Below, one piece after another: positions 16,947 through 25,188 of a stretch of 64,000 nt of DNA. Positions within the stretch are counted from its first letter, which is position 1. Each line of letters opens with the position of its first letter. Origin of the DNA: Algoriphagus boritolerans DSM 17298 = JCM 18970 (GTDB lineage: Bacteria > Bacteroidota > Bacteroidia > Cytophagales > Cyclobacteriaceae); contig NZ_FNVR01000006.1 in NCBI RefSeq assembly GCF_900108085.1, forward strand, positions 1 through 64,000. The letters run 5' to 3'. Made by a program: the position numbers and the translations under genes. The notes under the pieces were generated by a model. It was given only the letters and a program-made list of their open reading frames with translations. It did not search any database and was not told the DNA's origin.

Positions 16947-18824
16947 ATGACAAAGCTGCTCATTTCATTTCTGACATTGTTTTTTTGCGCTCAGGCATTT
17001 TCTCAGGATCTCAAAGAAACCGTCCTGACCAGCAAAATTCACGACGTCACACTTTTCCTGTCGGGAGCTCAGGTATTTGAAAATGCCTCCGGCCAAATTA
17101 CTGAAGGAGAATCGGTCATACTACTCAAAGGACTTTCCCCTTACCTGGATGAAAAAAGCATTCAAGTCAAAGGTCAGGGAAATTTTACCATCCAAGCTGT
17201 GAATAAACGGCTGGATTTTATGAGTGAAAAGGAAGTTGGGGAAAAAGTTAAAGCATTGGAAGATCAAATCGATTTGATTCGAAAAAGCCAGACTTTGGCA
17301 CAAAACAGATTACAGATATTAGCAACCAAAGCAAGTTTACTTTCTGCCAACAAAGACCTCGGTGGAAGCCAAAATGGACCAACGATGGCAGAACTCCGGA
17401 CAGCACTGGATTTTTTCGATGCAGAGCTCACCAAAATCACTACCGAAGAGCTGAAAATCAAAACTGAAATCGCTGAGGGTGAAAGGAAGATGGAGCAACT
17501 TCGAAATCAAATCATTGCGATGCGGGAAAGTGAAAACAAATCAACTTCCGAGATTCGGATTCGGGTAAAAGCACCCGCTTCTGGCACTGCTTCTTTTCAG
17601 GTCAATTACCTCGTTGCAAATGCCGGCTGGTATCCCAAATACGATGTCCGGGTGAAAAACATCAACGAACTGCTCTCCCTCACCTACAAAGCTGAAGTCT
17701 ATCAAAACACCGGCGTGGACTGGAAGAATGTCAAGCTGAGATTTTCCAATGCCAATCCCAACCAAAGCGGTCAATCCCCAAATCTGGATAAATGGGAACT
17801 GAACTATGCCCGGTTTACATCGGTCAATAAGTTTGCTGTTCCTCAGACTCCCGGAACTGTGAGTGGAGTGGTTTTAGATGAACAAGGGCAGCCAATTCCC
17901 GGGGCATCTGTATTAGTGAAAGGTACCACCATCGGAACTGCTACAGATTTGGATGGAAGGTATTCTTTGACCCTTCCAGGGAATGCACAGAGTTTGGTCT
18001 TTTCTTTTATCGGATATGCCGTTCAGGAAGTTCAAATCCAAGGTAGATCAAATCTTAGTGTGAGTTTGATTCCGGATACTTCAATGCTCAGTGAAGTAGT
18101 TGTAGCGGGATACGGTGTACGGGAAAAACGAGCATTAACCGGATCCGCTAATGTTGGGGATGGAAGATCTTATCCTATGGAAGCAGCTCCTTTACTCACC
18201 TCTTTCATAGAAAACCAAACCACCGTGGAAATCGAAGTAGCCGAACCCTATTCCATCAAAACCAATGGGGAGCGGACTTTGGTCGATTTGAAAGGGTATG
18301 ATATTCCGGCAACCTATCGCTATACAGCGATTCCAAAACTGGACAAAGATGCTTTCCTGATTGCCGAAATCGCCGATTGGAACCAATACAGTCTGCTCGA
18401 AGGGGAAAGCAATTTGTATTTCGAGGATGGGTTTGTCGGTCGGTCGATCCTGAATGCCACCGCACTTCAGGATACACTTCAAGTGTCAATGGGTCGAGAT
18501 CGATCCATCGTGATGCAGCGGGAAAAAGTGGATCAGTTCTCCAAAAAACGAACCATTGGCTCCAACGTCACAGAAAGCCGCGGCTATGAAATCACCCTGA
18601 AAAACAACAAATCCCAAGCGGTGACATTGGTAGTCAAAGATCAAATTCCTGTCTCTGTCAATTCCTCAATTGAAGTCACGCCCGGCGAACTTAGCGGAGG
18701 AAAGCTGGATTCTCAAACAGGAATTGTAACTTGGGATATCACTTTAGCACCTGGAGCTCAGCAAAAACTTTCGCTTCAATATGAAGTCAAGTATCCTAAA
18801 AATGAACGTATTATCTTAGATTGA
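16947..18824 (+). CDS. DUF4139 (MuiA-type) protein with an embedded SusC-like N-terminal segment
   Basis: The 625-aa product (ATG at 16947; an upstream ATG at 16905 would bury the signal peptide) has a signal peptide (MTKLLISFLTLFFCAQAFSQ), a DUF4140-like N-domain (IHDVTLFLSGAQVFENASGQ), coiled coil (about 90-200) and a DUF4139 domain that begins around FQVNYLVANAGWYPKYDVRV. DUF4139 is split: about residues 302-415 carry a carboxypeptidase-like regulatory domain (SGVVLDEQGQPIPGASVLVK) and then LSEVVVAGYGVREKRALTGS, which is the start of a SusC-type TonB plug. After this, DUF4139 resumes (TTVEIEVAEPYSIKTNGERT) to the end. The function of MuiA proteins is poorly known; an envelope location is inferred. 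Confidence 0.85.
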   Translation: MTKLLISFLTLFFCAQAFSQDLKETVLTSKIHDVTLFLSGAQVFENASGQITEGESVILLKGLSPYLDEKSIQVKGQGNFTIQAVNKRLDFMSEKEVGEKVKALEDQIDLIRKSQTLAQNRLQILATKASLLSANKDLGGSQNGPTMAELRTALDFFDAELTKITTEELKIKTEIAEGERKMEQLRNQIIAMRESENKSTSEIRIRVKAPASGTASFQVNYLVANAGWYPKYDVRVKNINELLSLTYKAEVYQNTGVDWKNVKLRFSNANPNQSGQSPNLDKWELNYARFTSVNKFAVPQTPGTVSGVVLDEQGQPIPGASVLVKGTTIGTATDLDGRYSLTLPGNAQSLVFSFIGYAVQEVQIQGRSNLSVSLIPDTSMLSEVVVAGYGVREKRALTGSANVGDGRSYPMEAAPLLTSFIENQTTVEIEVAEPYSIKTNGERTLVDLKGYDIPATYRYTAIPKLDKDAFLIAEIADWNQYSLLEGESNLYFEDGFVGRSILNATALQDTLQVSMGRDRSIVMQREKVDQFSKKRTIGSNVTESRGYEITLKNNKSQAVTLVVKDQIPVSVNSSIEVTPGELSGGKLDSQTGIVTWDITLAPGAQQKLSLQYEVKYPKNERIILD

Positions 18825-18927
18825 AAATGAAAATCCTTTGGCATCCAGCATGAATTAATGCCCATTAAAGTTTGAGCAGAAATACTTCTAAAGGTGGTAT
18901 TCTTGGCCTTTGATAAAAATTATTCCT

Positions 18928-19380
18928 ATGAAAAACATCTTTGACCCACTTACCACCTCAGAGCTTATTTCGAGAATCAACCGACTGAAACCTGAATCTC
19001 CTGCACTTTGGGGCAAAATGTCGGTGGATCAAATGCTTGCCCATTGTTGTGTAGCCTATGAAATGGCATTTACCAATAAGCATCCCAAGCCCAATGCCGT
19101 TTTACGATTCTTGTTGAAAGCTTTTGTGAAAAAGGGTGTGGTGAATGAGGTGCCTTATCCCAGAAATGCCCGAACTGCTCCTGCATTTATCATCGCAGAC
19201 CGGAAAAATTTTGAAGAGGAAAAAGCTCGTCTTATTACGTATTTGGAGCACACCCGCGATTTGGGAAAAGATCACTTTGAAGGAAAGGAATCGCTCTCTT
19301 TTGGCCCAATGACCGCTCAGGAGTGGAATAATCTTTTCTATAAACATCTGAACCACCACCTGACTCAGTTTGGGGTTTGA
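18928..19380 (+). CDS. DUF1569 / DinB-like protein
   Basis: The 150-aa protein starts at MKNIFDPLTTSELISRINRL (ATG 18928; an in-frame TTG lies 18 bp upstream). The block ALWGKMSVDQMLAHCCVAYE and the late HLNHHLTQFGV give His residues placed as in DinB/YfiT-like four-helix metal-binding proteins. Family members are mostly uncharacterised; thiol-dependent metalloenzymes are known in the wider fold. It stands alone downstream of the DUF4139 gene. Confidence 0.75.
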   Translation: MKNIFDPLTTSELISRINRLKPESPALWGKMSVDQMLAHCCVAYEMAFTNKHPKPNAVLRFLLKAFVKKGVVNEVPYPRNARTAPAFIIADRKNFEEEKARLITYLEHTRDLGKDHFEGKESLSFGPMTAQEWNNLFYKHLNHHLTQFGV

Positions 19381-19404
19381 TTGAATTTGATTCCCTCACC
19401 ATAA

Positions 19405-19587
19405 ACCTTCTTATTTTTTGAAAATCCTTTTGACGCCACCGCTTTCCGGCTTCGCTCACAGATCTATCGACAGCTTGGTCAAGAGGAAGCTGCAAGTTCA
19501 GATTTGCTGACCTATCAGGAATTAACCGAAAAAGTGCTTACACAGATCGACATCAAAGTTTTCAGCAAGTCCGGACGCCCACAGTGA
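19405..19587 (+). pseudogene. Orphan C-terminal gene fragment
   Basis: After a TAA at 19402 one frame runs FLFFENPFDATAFRLRSQIY, RQLGQEEAASSDLLTYQELT, EKVLTQIDIKVFSKSGRPQ and then stops (TGA 19585). It has a protein-like composition and helical heptads resembling a TPR tail, but no start codon, and it is too short to be a gene. It is most likely a remnant of a deleted gene in the 278-bp gap between the DUF1569 and NlpE-like genes. Confidence 0.35.
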
Positions 19588-19658
19588 CGGGAACGATTCG
19601 AAATTGAGGATTAAAAATCAATTTATCCTAATTTTGAAACTGACTTAATTCCCATCCT

Positions 19659-20126
19659 ATGAAAAAGTCCCTATTCGTTGTTTTAGCTCTAGCCTTTTTT
19701 CAATTTGGCTGTAACAAACCGGCTGAAAACCAAGCTGAATCCACCGAGTTCATCACCGAACCTCACGAAACCACCCAAACACTTCCCACAGGCGATAATT
19801 CACAAACCTCCCTGGACTGGAACGGCACCTACTTTAATACCCTACCCTGTGCGAGTTGTGAAGGCATCGAGACTTGGGTCACACTGAATTTGGACGGAAC
19901 ATTTGAGCTCAAGACGAACTATCTCGGACTAAATGATGCTAGGGAGGAAACATTCACCGGCAATTTTACCTGGGACGAAACAGGCTCCATTGTACAATTG
20001 CAGGGCCTAATCGGTGATGCCCCAGGTAAATACAAAGTAGGCGAAAACCAAATCTGGCACCTGGACAAGAATGGAAACCGCATAGAAGGAGCCTTGGCTG
20101 ACCGGTACATTCTCAGGAAAAAATAA
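19659..20126 (+). CDS. NlpE N-terminal domain lipoprotein
   Basis: The 155-aa lipoprotein (lipobox FQFGC, Cys18) has a Thr/Glu/Pro-rich linker and then a beta-barrel-like domain with the NlpE signature YFNTLPCASCEGIETWVTLN (Cys64-x-x-Cys67). NlpE in E. coli is an outer-membrane lipoprotein tied to copper and envelope-stress sensing. Here only the N-terminal domain is present, as usual in Bacteroidota. The CxxC may bind copper or be redox-active; that is inference. It is convergent with oxyR across 2 bp. Confidence 0.85.
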   Translation: MKKSLFVVLALAFFQFGCNKPAENQAESTEFITEPHETTQTLPTGDNSQTSLDWNGTYFNTLPCASCEGIETWVTLNLDGTFELKTNYLGLNDAREETFTGNFTWDETGSIVQLQGLIGDAPGKYKVGENQIWHLDKNGNRIEGALADRYILRKK

Positions 20127-20128
20127 CA

Positions 20129-21061
20129 CTACTTGAATCGAACGATTTTTCCATGGGCTTTGGAGGTCATTTCCTGAGGGATAGCCTCCGTTATTTCTTT
20201 ATAAAGTAACTCCACCAATTTTTGCTTCAGGAAACTCCGGTTAAGAATAATACTCACTTCACGAATCGGGGCTGTGCCTGCAAATGGCCGCAACCTGCTT
20301 TTTTCTTCCGGCGAAAGTCCATGCGTGGCCAATTCGGGCAATAGTGTCACCCCTTGATAGCGATTGACCATATTTCTTAAGCCCTCCAATGAACCGCTTT
20401 CGTAGTGAAAATTCCTGTGCCCTGACACGCGCTGATCGCAGAAACTGATCACCTGATCCCGGAAGCAATGCCCTTGCTGAAGAATCCAAAGCTCCTCAGA
20501 TTTCAATTGGTCTCCGCGTATTTCCTTCTCTTTCAAAAGTGGATGATTCTCGGATAAGTAGACGTAGAATTTCTCATAAAACATGGGTTTTTCCAGGATT
20601 CCCGTCTCATCAAGCGGTGTCACAATAATTCCCAAGTCCAACTCGTCATTTTTCAATTTTTTGACGATTTCCTCGGTGATCATTTCCTGAACTTCAAGCA
20701 TCACATTCGGATACTTTTCCAAAAACTTTCGAATAAAAAGATGCAATAGATAAGGGGCCAGGGTAGGAATGATGGCCAGCTTTATCGTACCTGAAATATC
20801 CCCTTTCAGCTGAGCGACTAATTCCATGATTCCTTTGCTCTCAGATACCACTTTCTTGGCCTGAGCAATAATCTGAACACCGATTTCGGTGGGAATCACG
20901 GGCATTTTGCTCCGGTCAAAAAGGATCACTCCAAGTTCTTTCTCCAGCTTGCTGAGCTGTGCACTCAAAGTAGGTTGCGTTACAAAACAGGATTCGGCCG
21001 CATGACCAAAGTGCCGTTGCTTATCTACTGCGATCAGGTATTCGAGTTGTTGAATAGTCAT
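20129..21061 (-). CDS. oxyR: OxyR, hydrogen-peroxide-sensing LysR regulator
   Basis: The 310-aa product has an N-terminal LysR winged helix (MTIQQLEYLIAVDKQRHFGH; TQPTLSAQLSKLEKELGV) and an effector domain. The peroxide-sensing pair is in GHCFRDQVISFC: Cys199 and Cys208 have the same numbers and spacing as in E. coli OxyR, so peroxide sensing by disulfide formation is well supported. It probably activates catalase and peroxiredoxin genes elsewhere and may regulate itself: an ATAG-N7-CTAT half-site lies 112 bp upstream. Confidence 0.92.
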   Translation of the reverse strand: MTIQQLEYLIAVDKQRHFGHAAESCFVTQPTLSAQLSKLEKELGVILFDRSKMPVIPTEIGVQIIAQAKKVVSESKGIMELVAQLKGDISGTIKLAIIPTLAPYLLHLFIRKFLEKYPNVMLEVQEMITEEIVKKLKNDELDLGIIVTPLDETGILEKPMFYEKFYVYLSENHPLLKEKEIRGDQLKSEELWILQQGHCFRDQVISFCDQRVSGHRNFHYESGSLEGLRNMVNRYQGVTLLPELATHGLSPEEKSRLRPFAGTAPIREVSIILNRSFLKQKLVELLYKEITEAIPQEMTSKAHGKIVRFK

Positions 21062-21171
21062 TATTTGTGTTTATAACTGAATTTTATTGGTAAAACCTAA
21101 TCGAATGGAGTCAGGTGGAATGCCAAAGCTAACCCCCTTCAAGCGGGAGAAAACTTTCACATGGGTATTTC

Positions 21172-21188
21172 GATAGAAACAATCTATC
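21172..21188. promoter_or_regulatory. Candidate OxyR half-site upstream of oxyR
   Basis: GATAG-aaacaat-CTATC is a perfect 5-bp inverted repeat that contains ATAG-N7-CTAT, the OxyR half-operator pattern, followed four bases later by another ATAG (21192-21195). It lies in the 467-bp intergenic stretch 21062-21528 between oxyR and the Gfo/Idh/MocA gene. The rest of that stretch holds no supported gene; it includes CTTCGGTCT direct repeats near 21320. Confidence 0.35.
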
Positions 21189-21528
21189 AAGATAGCCAAA
21201 GAATCAGAATTCCCCGATTTGATCCCACTTCAATTTTATTTTCATTTAGGGATATACCGAACTTTGCCAGTAGCTAAACGAAGTTCAAATGAATTAGTAA
21301 ATATCAATTCTTGGACTTCTTCGGTCTTCCGTCTTCGGTCTCCCAGCCCAAAATCAAGGGAATATTCGTCTACTGGCAGTATAGCGTATAATCAGATTTT
21401 CTTATTTACCATTAGTATATCCTTTGAGTGTTTTGGTCAAATAAGGCCTCAAAAATTTTCCTTCCCTTTCAAAAAAGGCTAATTTATTCCCGTTATTTCA
21501 CTGAAAATCAACAACCCAAAAACCTATT

Positions 21529-22839
21529 ATGAGCAACTCCTCTTTTTCACGAAGAAAATTTCTAGGCGCTGGCCTACTCACCACCGCTGGACTTGGTCTG
21601 ATTCCCAATCTTGGCTTTGCGGCTTCTGCCAATCCCTTATTCAATGTCGCCAATGAGCGCGTGCGACTTGGATTTATTGGCGTTGGTAGACAGGCGATGG
21701 GCTTATTAAATAATTTTATGCGTATCCCCGGTGTGGAAGTTGTCGCCGGAGCAGATGTTTATGCAATCAAAAGAGAGCGATTTGCGCTGCGGGTGCAAAA
21801 GAATATGACCGAAGCAGGCAAAGCCTACGTCGCTCCAAAGCTATACGAAGATTACCGGGAACTTTTGTCAAATCCCGAAGTGGATGCTGTGGTCATTGCT
21901 ACCCCTGATCACTGGCATGCCATCATGGCAATCGACGCCTGCAAAGCCAAAAAGGATATTTATCTGGAAAAACCGCTCACCTTCACCATCAAAGAGGGGC
22001 AGGAGTTGGTCAAGGCAGTTCGGGCCAATGGAATTGTGCTCGCAGTGGGAAGTATGCAGCGCGCCGCTGTCAATTTCCAGACAGCAGCCATGCATGTACA
22101 AAAAGGCCGACTGGGAAAAATCTCCCAAGTCCTCGTCCATGTCGGAGACAATCCACACCCAAAACCATATGATTTGCCTGAGGAAGTTTTACCTGCGGGG
22201 CTAAACTGGGAGAAATGGCTCGGCCCAATTCCAAAATTACATTTTAACGACCTGCTGAATCCGGGGATTTCATTGAATCCGGAAAAAAACGAGGGAGCTT
22301 GGGGAGCCTGGCGCTGGTACAAAGAAACCGGCGGAGGCTTGATGACTGACTGGGGCGCCCACATGATCGATGTGGCCCAGTGGGGACTCAGCATGGATCG
22401 AAATGGCCCCATAGAAGTAATCCCGGCCTCCGGAGATAAGCCCCTGACTTACCGCTATGAAGACGGAGTAGAAATGTTGATAACTAAGTTTGACGAAGGA
22501 AGACAAGGGGTGAAATTCATTGGAGAAAATGGTTGGATCAAGGTTTCCAGAGGAAATTATGATACTTCTATCTCGGATCTTGAAATCGGAAAAGAACCGG
22601 AAAATTTCAGCTTTGGAGGACATCACGTAGACTTTATTGATTCCATACGAAAAAGAAAAGATCCAATTGTCCCGGTGGAGATCGGTCACAGTACCTGCAC
22701 GGTGTGTACCATCGGAAATATCGCCGCTGACTTGGGAAGGTCCTTGAAGTGGGACCCAATCGCTCAGGTATTCACAGCCGATTGGGAAGCAAATACCAAG
22801 CTTCACTATACGTATCAAAACGGGTACACTTTAACCTAA
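21529..22839 (+). CDS. Tat-exported Gfo/Idh/MocA family oxidoreductase
   Basis: The 436-aa product begins with a twin-arginine signal (SRRKFLGAGLLTTAGLGLIP, Arg8-Arg9), implying export in folded form with cofactor. A Rossmann NAD(P)-binding domain follows (VRLGFIGVGRQAMGLLNNFM, about 47-66; VDAVVIATPDHWHAIMAIDA) and then EKPLTFTIKEG, the family's EKP motif carrying the catalytic Lys. The C-terminal domain has GGGLMTDWGAHMIDVAQWGL. Such exported members in Bacteroidota act on sugars or glycosides; the substrate is unknown. No partner gene is adjacent on its strand except the thioredoxin lipoprotein 26 bp downstream. Confidence 0.9.
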   Translation: MSNSSFSRRKFLGAGLLTTAGLGLIPNLGFAASANPLFNVANERVRLGFIGVGRQAMGLLNNFMRIPGVEVVAGADVYAIKRERFALRVQKNMTEAGKAYVAPKLYEDYRELLSNPEVDAVVIATPDHWHAIMAIDACKAKKDIYLEKPLTFTIKEGQELVKAVRANGIVLAVGSMQRAAVNFQTAAMHVQKGRLGKISQVLVHVGDNPHPKPYDLPEEVLPAGLNWEKWLGPIPKLHFNDLLNPGISLNPEKNEGAWGAWRWYKETGGGLMTDWGAHMIDVAQWGLSMDRNGPIEVIPASGDKPLTYRYEDGVEMLITKFDEGRQGVKFIGENGWIKVSRGNYDTSISDLEIGKEPENFSFGGHHVDFIDSIRKRKDPIVPVEIGHSTCTVCTIGNIAADLGRSLKWDPIAQVFTADWEANTKLHYTYQNGYTLT

Positions 22840-22865
22840 GCCCATCCTACTTATCCACACTCCAA

Positions 22866-24071
22866 ATGCACCATTCAATTCAAAAAGCAGTCCTAGGGAT
22901 AGTCTACTTATCCACAGCCGCCTTGTTTTTCCAATGTGGGAAAAACACGAATTCAACTGAAACAGTAACCACAGCTGAATCCTTTGTTCCGGACCCTCAG
23001 GTAGTTCCCGAACAGCCTATCGCCAAACTTGAAATTGGAGATCAGGCTCCCCCTTTCAATTTGCCTGATGTAGATGGAAAATTCCACTCCTTGGAGGATT
23101 ATGCTGATTCAGAAGTTTTAGTCGTCAATTTTACCTGTAATCATTGTCCAACGGCCCAAGCATACGAGGACCGCTACATTTCACTGGTCAAAGAATTTGA
23201 GGGAAAATCAGTGGCACTAATCGCCATTTCCACTAACAGCCCCATCGCTGTTTTGCCGGAAGAACTGGGCTATACCGACTTGGGAGATTACTATGAAGAA
23301 ATGAAAATCCGTGCTGTGGATAAGGGCTTTAATTTCCCTTACTTGTATGACGGCGACACCCATGAATTCTCCTTAGCCTATGGCCCCACAGCCACGCCGC
23401 ATGTGTTTGTTTTTGATAAAAACAGGAAACTCACCTACTCCGGGAGAATCGATGCTTCAGAGAAACCCGGCACCGGAAACTCAGAAGATCTCCGCGCTGC
23501 GATAGAGGCGACACTGAGGGGCGAGGCATTGCCTGCAGAAGCTGCTCAGACGCCTGCTTTCGGTTGCTCTATGAAGTGGGCCTGGAAAAATGACTACACC
23601 ATCAAAACCAACAAAGCCTGGGCAGAAAAAGAAGTTACCATCGAAAAGCTTTCGCCTGAAGGTTTGGCTGATTTGTTGAAAAACCAAACGGATGAGTTGC
23701 TCTTGGTGAATTTCTGGGCGACCTGGTGCGGTCCATGCATCATTGAATATCCCGAGTTTGTGACGATTCAACGCATGTATGGGGAGCGTGATTTTCAGTT
23801 TGTATCGGTCAGCATGGACACTCCAGATCAAGCGGACAAAGCACTCAAGTTTCTAAAAGGGAAAGCCTCTGCCCTACCAAACTACATCATGGATACTGAG
23901 GATAAATACGAAGTGATCAACGTAGTGGGCGAAGATTGGGATGGAAGCTTGCCGATTACTTTGTTGATCGAACCGGGCGGAAAGGTAGCCTATCGAGTAC
24001 CGGGAACGATCGATGCTTTAGCGTTGAAAAAAGCGATTGTGGATCATCCGATGATCGGACGATATTATTGA
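22866..24071 (+). CDS. Lipoprotein with two thioredoxin-like domains (redoxin + TlpA)
   Basis: The 401-aa lipoprotein (ATG 22866, lipobox FFQC, Cys24) has two thioredoxin folds. Domain 1 (about 55-215) is peroxiredoxin/AhpC-TSA-like with FTCNHCPTAQAYEDR (Cys91, Cys94). Domain 2 (about 265-400) is TlpA-like with NFWATWCGPCIIEYPEF (Cys288, Cys291). A frame extending upstream to 22749 overlaps the previous gene and is not needed. It should sit on a membrane facing the periplasm and do thiol-disulfide exchange; electron donor and targets are unknown. Confidence 0.85.
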   Translation: MHHSIQKAVLGIVYLSTAALFFQCGKNTNSTETVTTAESFVPDPQVVPEQPIAKLEIGDQAPPFNLPDVDGKFHSLEDYADSEVLVVNFTCNHCPTAQAYEDRYISLVKEFEGKSVALIAISTNSPIAVLPEELGYTDLGDYYEEMKIRAVDKGFNFPYLYDGDTHEFSLAYGPTATPHVFVFDKNRKLTYSGRIDASEKPGTGNSEDLRAAIEATLRGEALPAEAAQTPAFGCSMKWAWKNDYTIKTNKAWAEKEVTIEKLSPEGLADLLKNQTDELLLVNFWATWCGPCIIEYPEFVTIQRMYGERDFQFVSVSMDTPDQADKALKFLKGKASALPNYIMDTEDKYEVINVVGEDWDGSLPITLLIEPGGKVAYRVPGTIDALALKKAIVDHPMIGRYY

Positions 24072-24183
24072 TTTCGAATTTCGGAGTTGCAATTTCGGCT
24101 CTATGTATCTTTAAACAGATGGAGTAAACCTTGGAAATAGGATTGGAAACAAGTAGATTGTATCCAATCCTAATTTTCGTTTT

Positions 24184-24636
24184 ATGGCTAAGTCAGAATT
24201 TTCCTCTATTGAGCTTTCCCGCTTGCTTTACTCCTCTTCCCGGCTTTTAATTCAGCAAATTCAGTTGAAATTGAATGAATTTGGTCTGACTTATCCACAA
24301 TTTCTGGTGCTTTCTATTCTTTGGGAAGCAGATGGGCTAAAAGTTCATGAACTGGGCAAAAAGCTGAATTTGGACTCCGGAACGCTAACTCCGCTTTTGA
24401 AAAAACTCGAAAGTCAAAACATTCTGAAACGCAAACGAGGTGAGGAAGACGAGCGAACGGTAACCATTCACCTTACTTATCCGGGAAAATCACTTCAGTC
24501 TAAAACCATGAATGCTGTCGGCTTGTTAGAAAATCAATTGGAAACCCAAATGGGCAAAGAAGTTCAAAAACTCCTGCCTACACTGGAGGCTCTAATGAAC
24601 AAACTGACAAAAGAAATTTTAGCATGGAAAAATTGA
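24184..24636 (+). CDS. MarR-family regulator, OhrR-like but cysteine-free
   Basis: The 150-aa winged-helix protein aligns with OhrR: FGLTYPQFLVLSILWEADGL, KLNLDSGTLTPLLKKLE and the wing RKRGEEDERTVTIHLT. It overlaps the following ohr gene by 13 nt, the usual ohrR-ohr pairing. OhrR repressors sense organic hydroperoxides through an N-terminal Cys in a motif like LCFALYS; here the corresponding stretch reads LSRLLYSSSRLLIQQ and the protein has no Cys at all. It may respond to another signal or act as a ligand-binding MarR. Confidence 0.88.
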   Translation: MAKSEFSSIELSRLLYSSSRLLIQQIQLKLNEFGLTYPQFLVLSILWEADGLKVHELGKKLNLDSGTLTPLLKKLESQNILKRKRGEEDERTVTIHLTYPGKSLQSKTMNAVGLLENQLETQMGKEVQKLLPTLEALMNKLTKEILAWKN

Positions 24637-25043
24637 TTGTAGACTACACTGCGGTGGCAGTTAATACAGGTGGAAGAAAAGGACACGTGAAAACCGACGA
24701 TGGCATCCTGGATTTTGAGGTAGCCATGCCCAAAGAAATCGGTGGTGAAGGAGGAAAGACCAATCCGGAACAACTTTTTGCGGCAGGTTATGCGGCATGT
24801 TTTGGGGGAGCTTTGGCTTCCGCTGCAGGAAAGACAAGCCTGAGAGATTCCGAAATTAAAGTCAAAGTAAATTTGGGACATTACGGTCCAGACAGCTTTG
24901 GACTGGGAGTGGATATCGAAGTCAAAATCCCCCATGCAGAATCACTGGAACAAGCCCAAAAACTTGCCGACCTTGCCCATCTGCATTGCCCTTACTCTAA
25001 GGCTACAAGAGGAAATATTGAAGTGACGGTGAAGGCTGTTTGA
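24624..25043 (+). CDS. ohr: Organic hydroperoxide resistance protein Ohr
   Basis: The 139-aa OsmC-family peroxidase reduces organic and fatty-acid hydroperoxides. The two active-site cysteines are present: Cys59 in NPEQLFAAGYAACFGGAL and Cys122 in HLHCPYSKATRGN. N-terminal TGGRKGHVKTDDGILDFEVA is also typical, as is the usual length of about 140 aa. It is co-transcribed with, and overlaps, the MarR gene and is followed by a perfect terminator. Confidence 0.95.
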   Translation: MEKLIVDYTAVAVNTGGRKGHVKTDDGILDFEVAMPKEIGGEGGKTNPEQLFAAGYAACFGGALASAAGKTSLRDSEIKVKVNLGHYGPDSFGLGVDIEVKIPHAESLEQAQKLADLAHLHCPYSKATRGNIEVTVKAV

Positions 25044-25069
25044 TCGATTCCTTCTGATCATTTTCGAAT

Positions 25070-25101
25070 AAAATAAGTCAAGTTATGGCTTGACTTATTT
25101 T
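25070..25101 (+). terminator. Terminator after ohr
   Basis: AAAATAAGTCAAG and CTTGACTTATTTT pair perfectly (13 bp) around TTATGG, 26 bp after the ohr stop. Confidence 0.85.
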
Positions 25102-25188
25102 GTTCTTTAGCAAGAAATCATTTTACATCTGACATTTTTTGGTACTCCCTGACTTCAGAGGTAACTTATCACCTAACAAACTCATCGT

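Noticed and set aside
21219..21482. 87-codon plus-strand frame upstream of the Gfo/Idh/MocA gene
   Set aside because: No recognisable domain, low-complexity Ser/Arg/Phe composition, and it contains the non-coding CTTCGGTCT repeats.
22749..22865. N-terminal extension of the thioredoxin lipoprotein
   Set aside because: It overlaps the previous gene by 91 nt, and starting at 22866 gives a clean lipoprotein signal.
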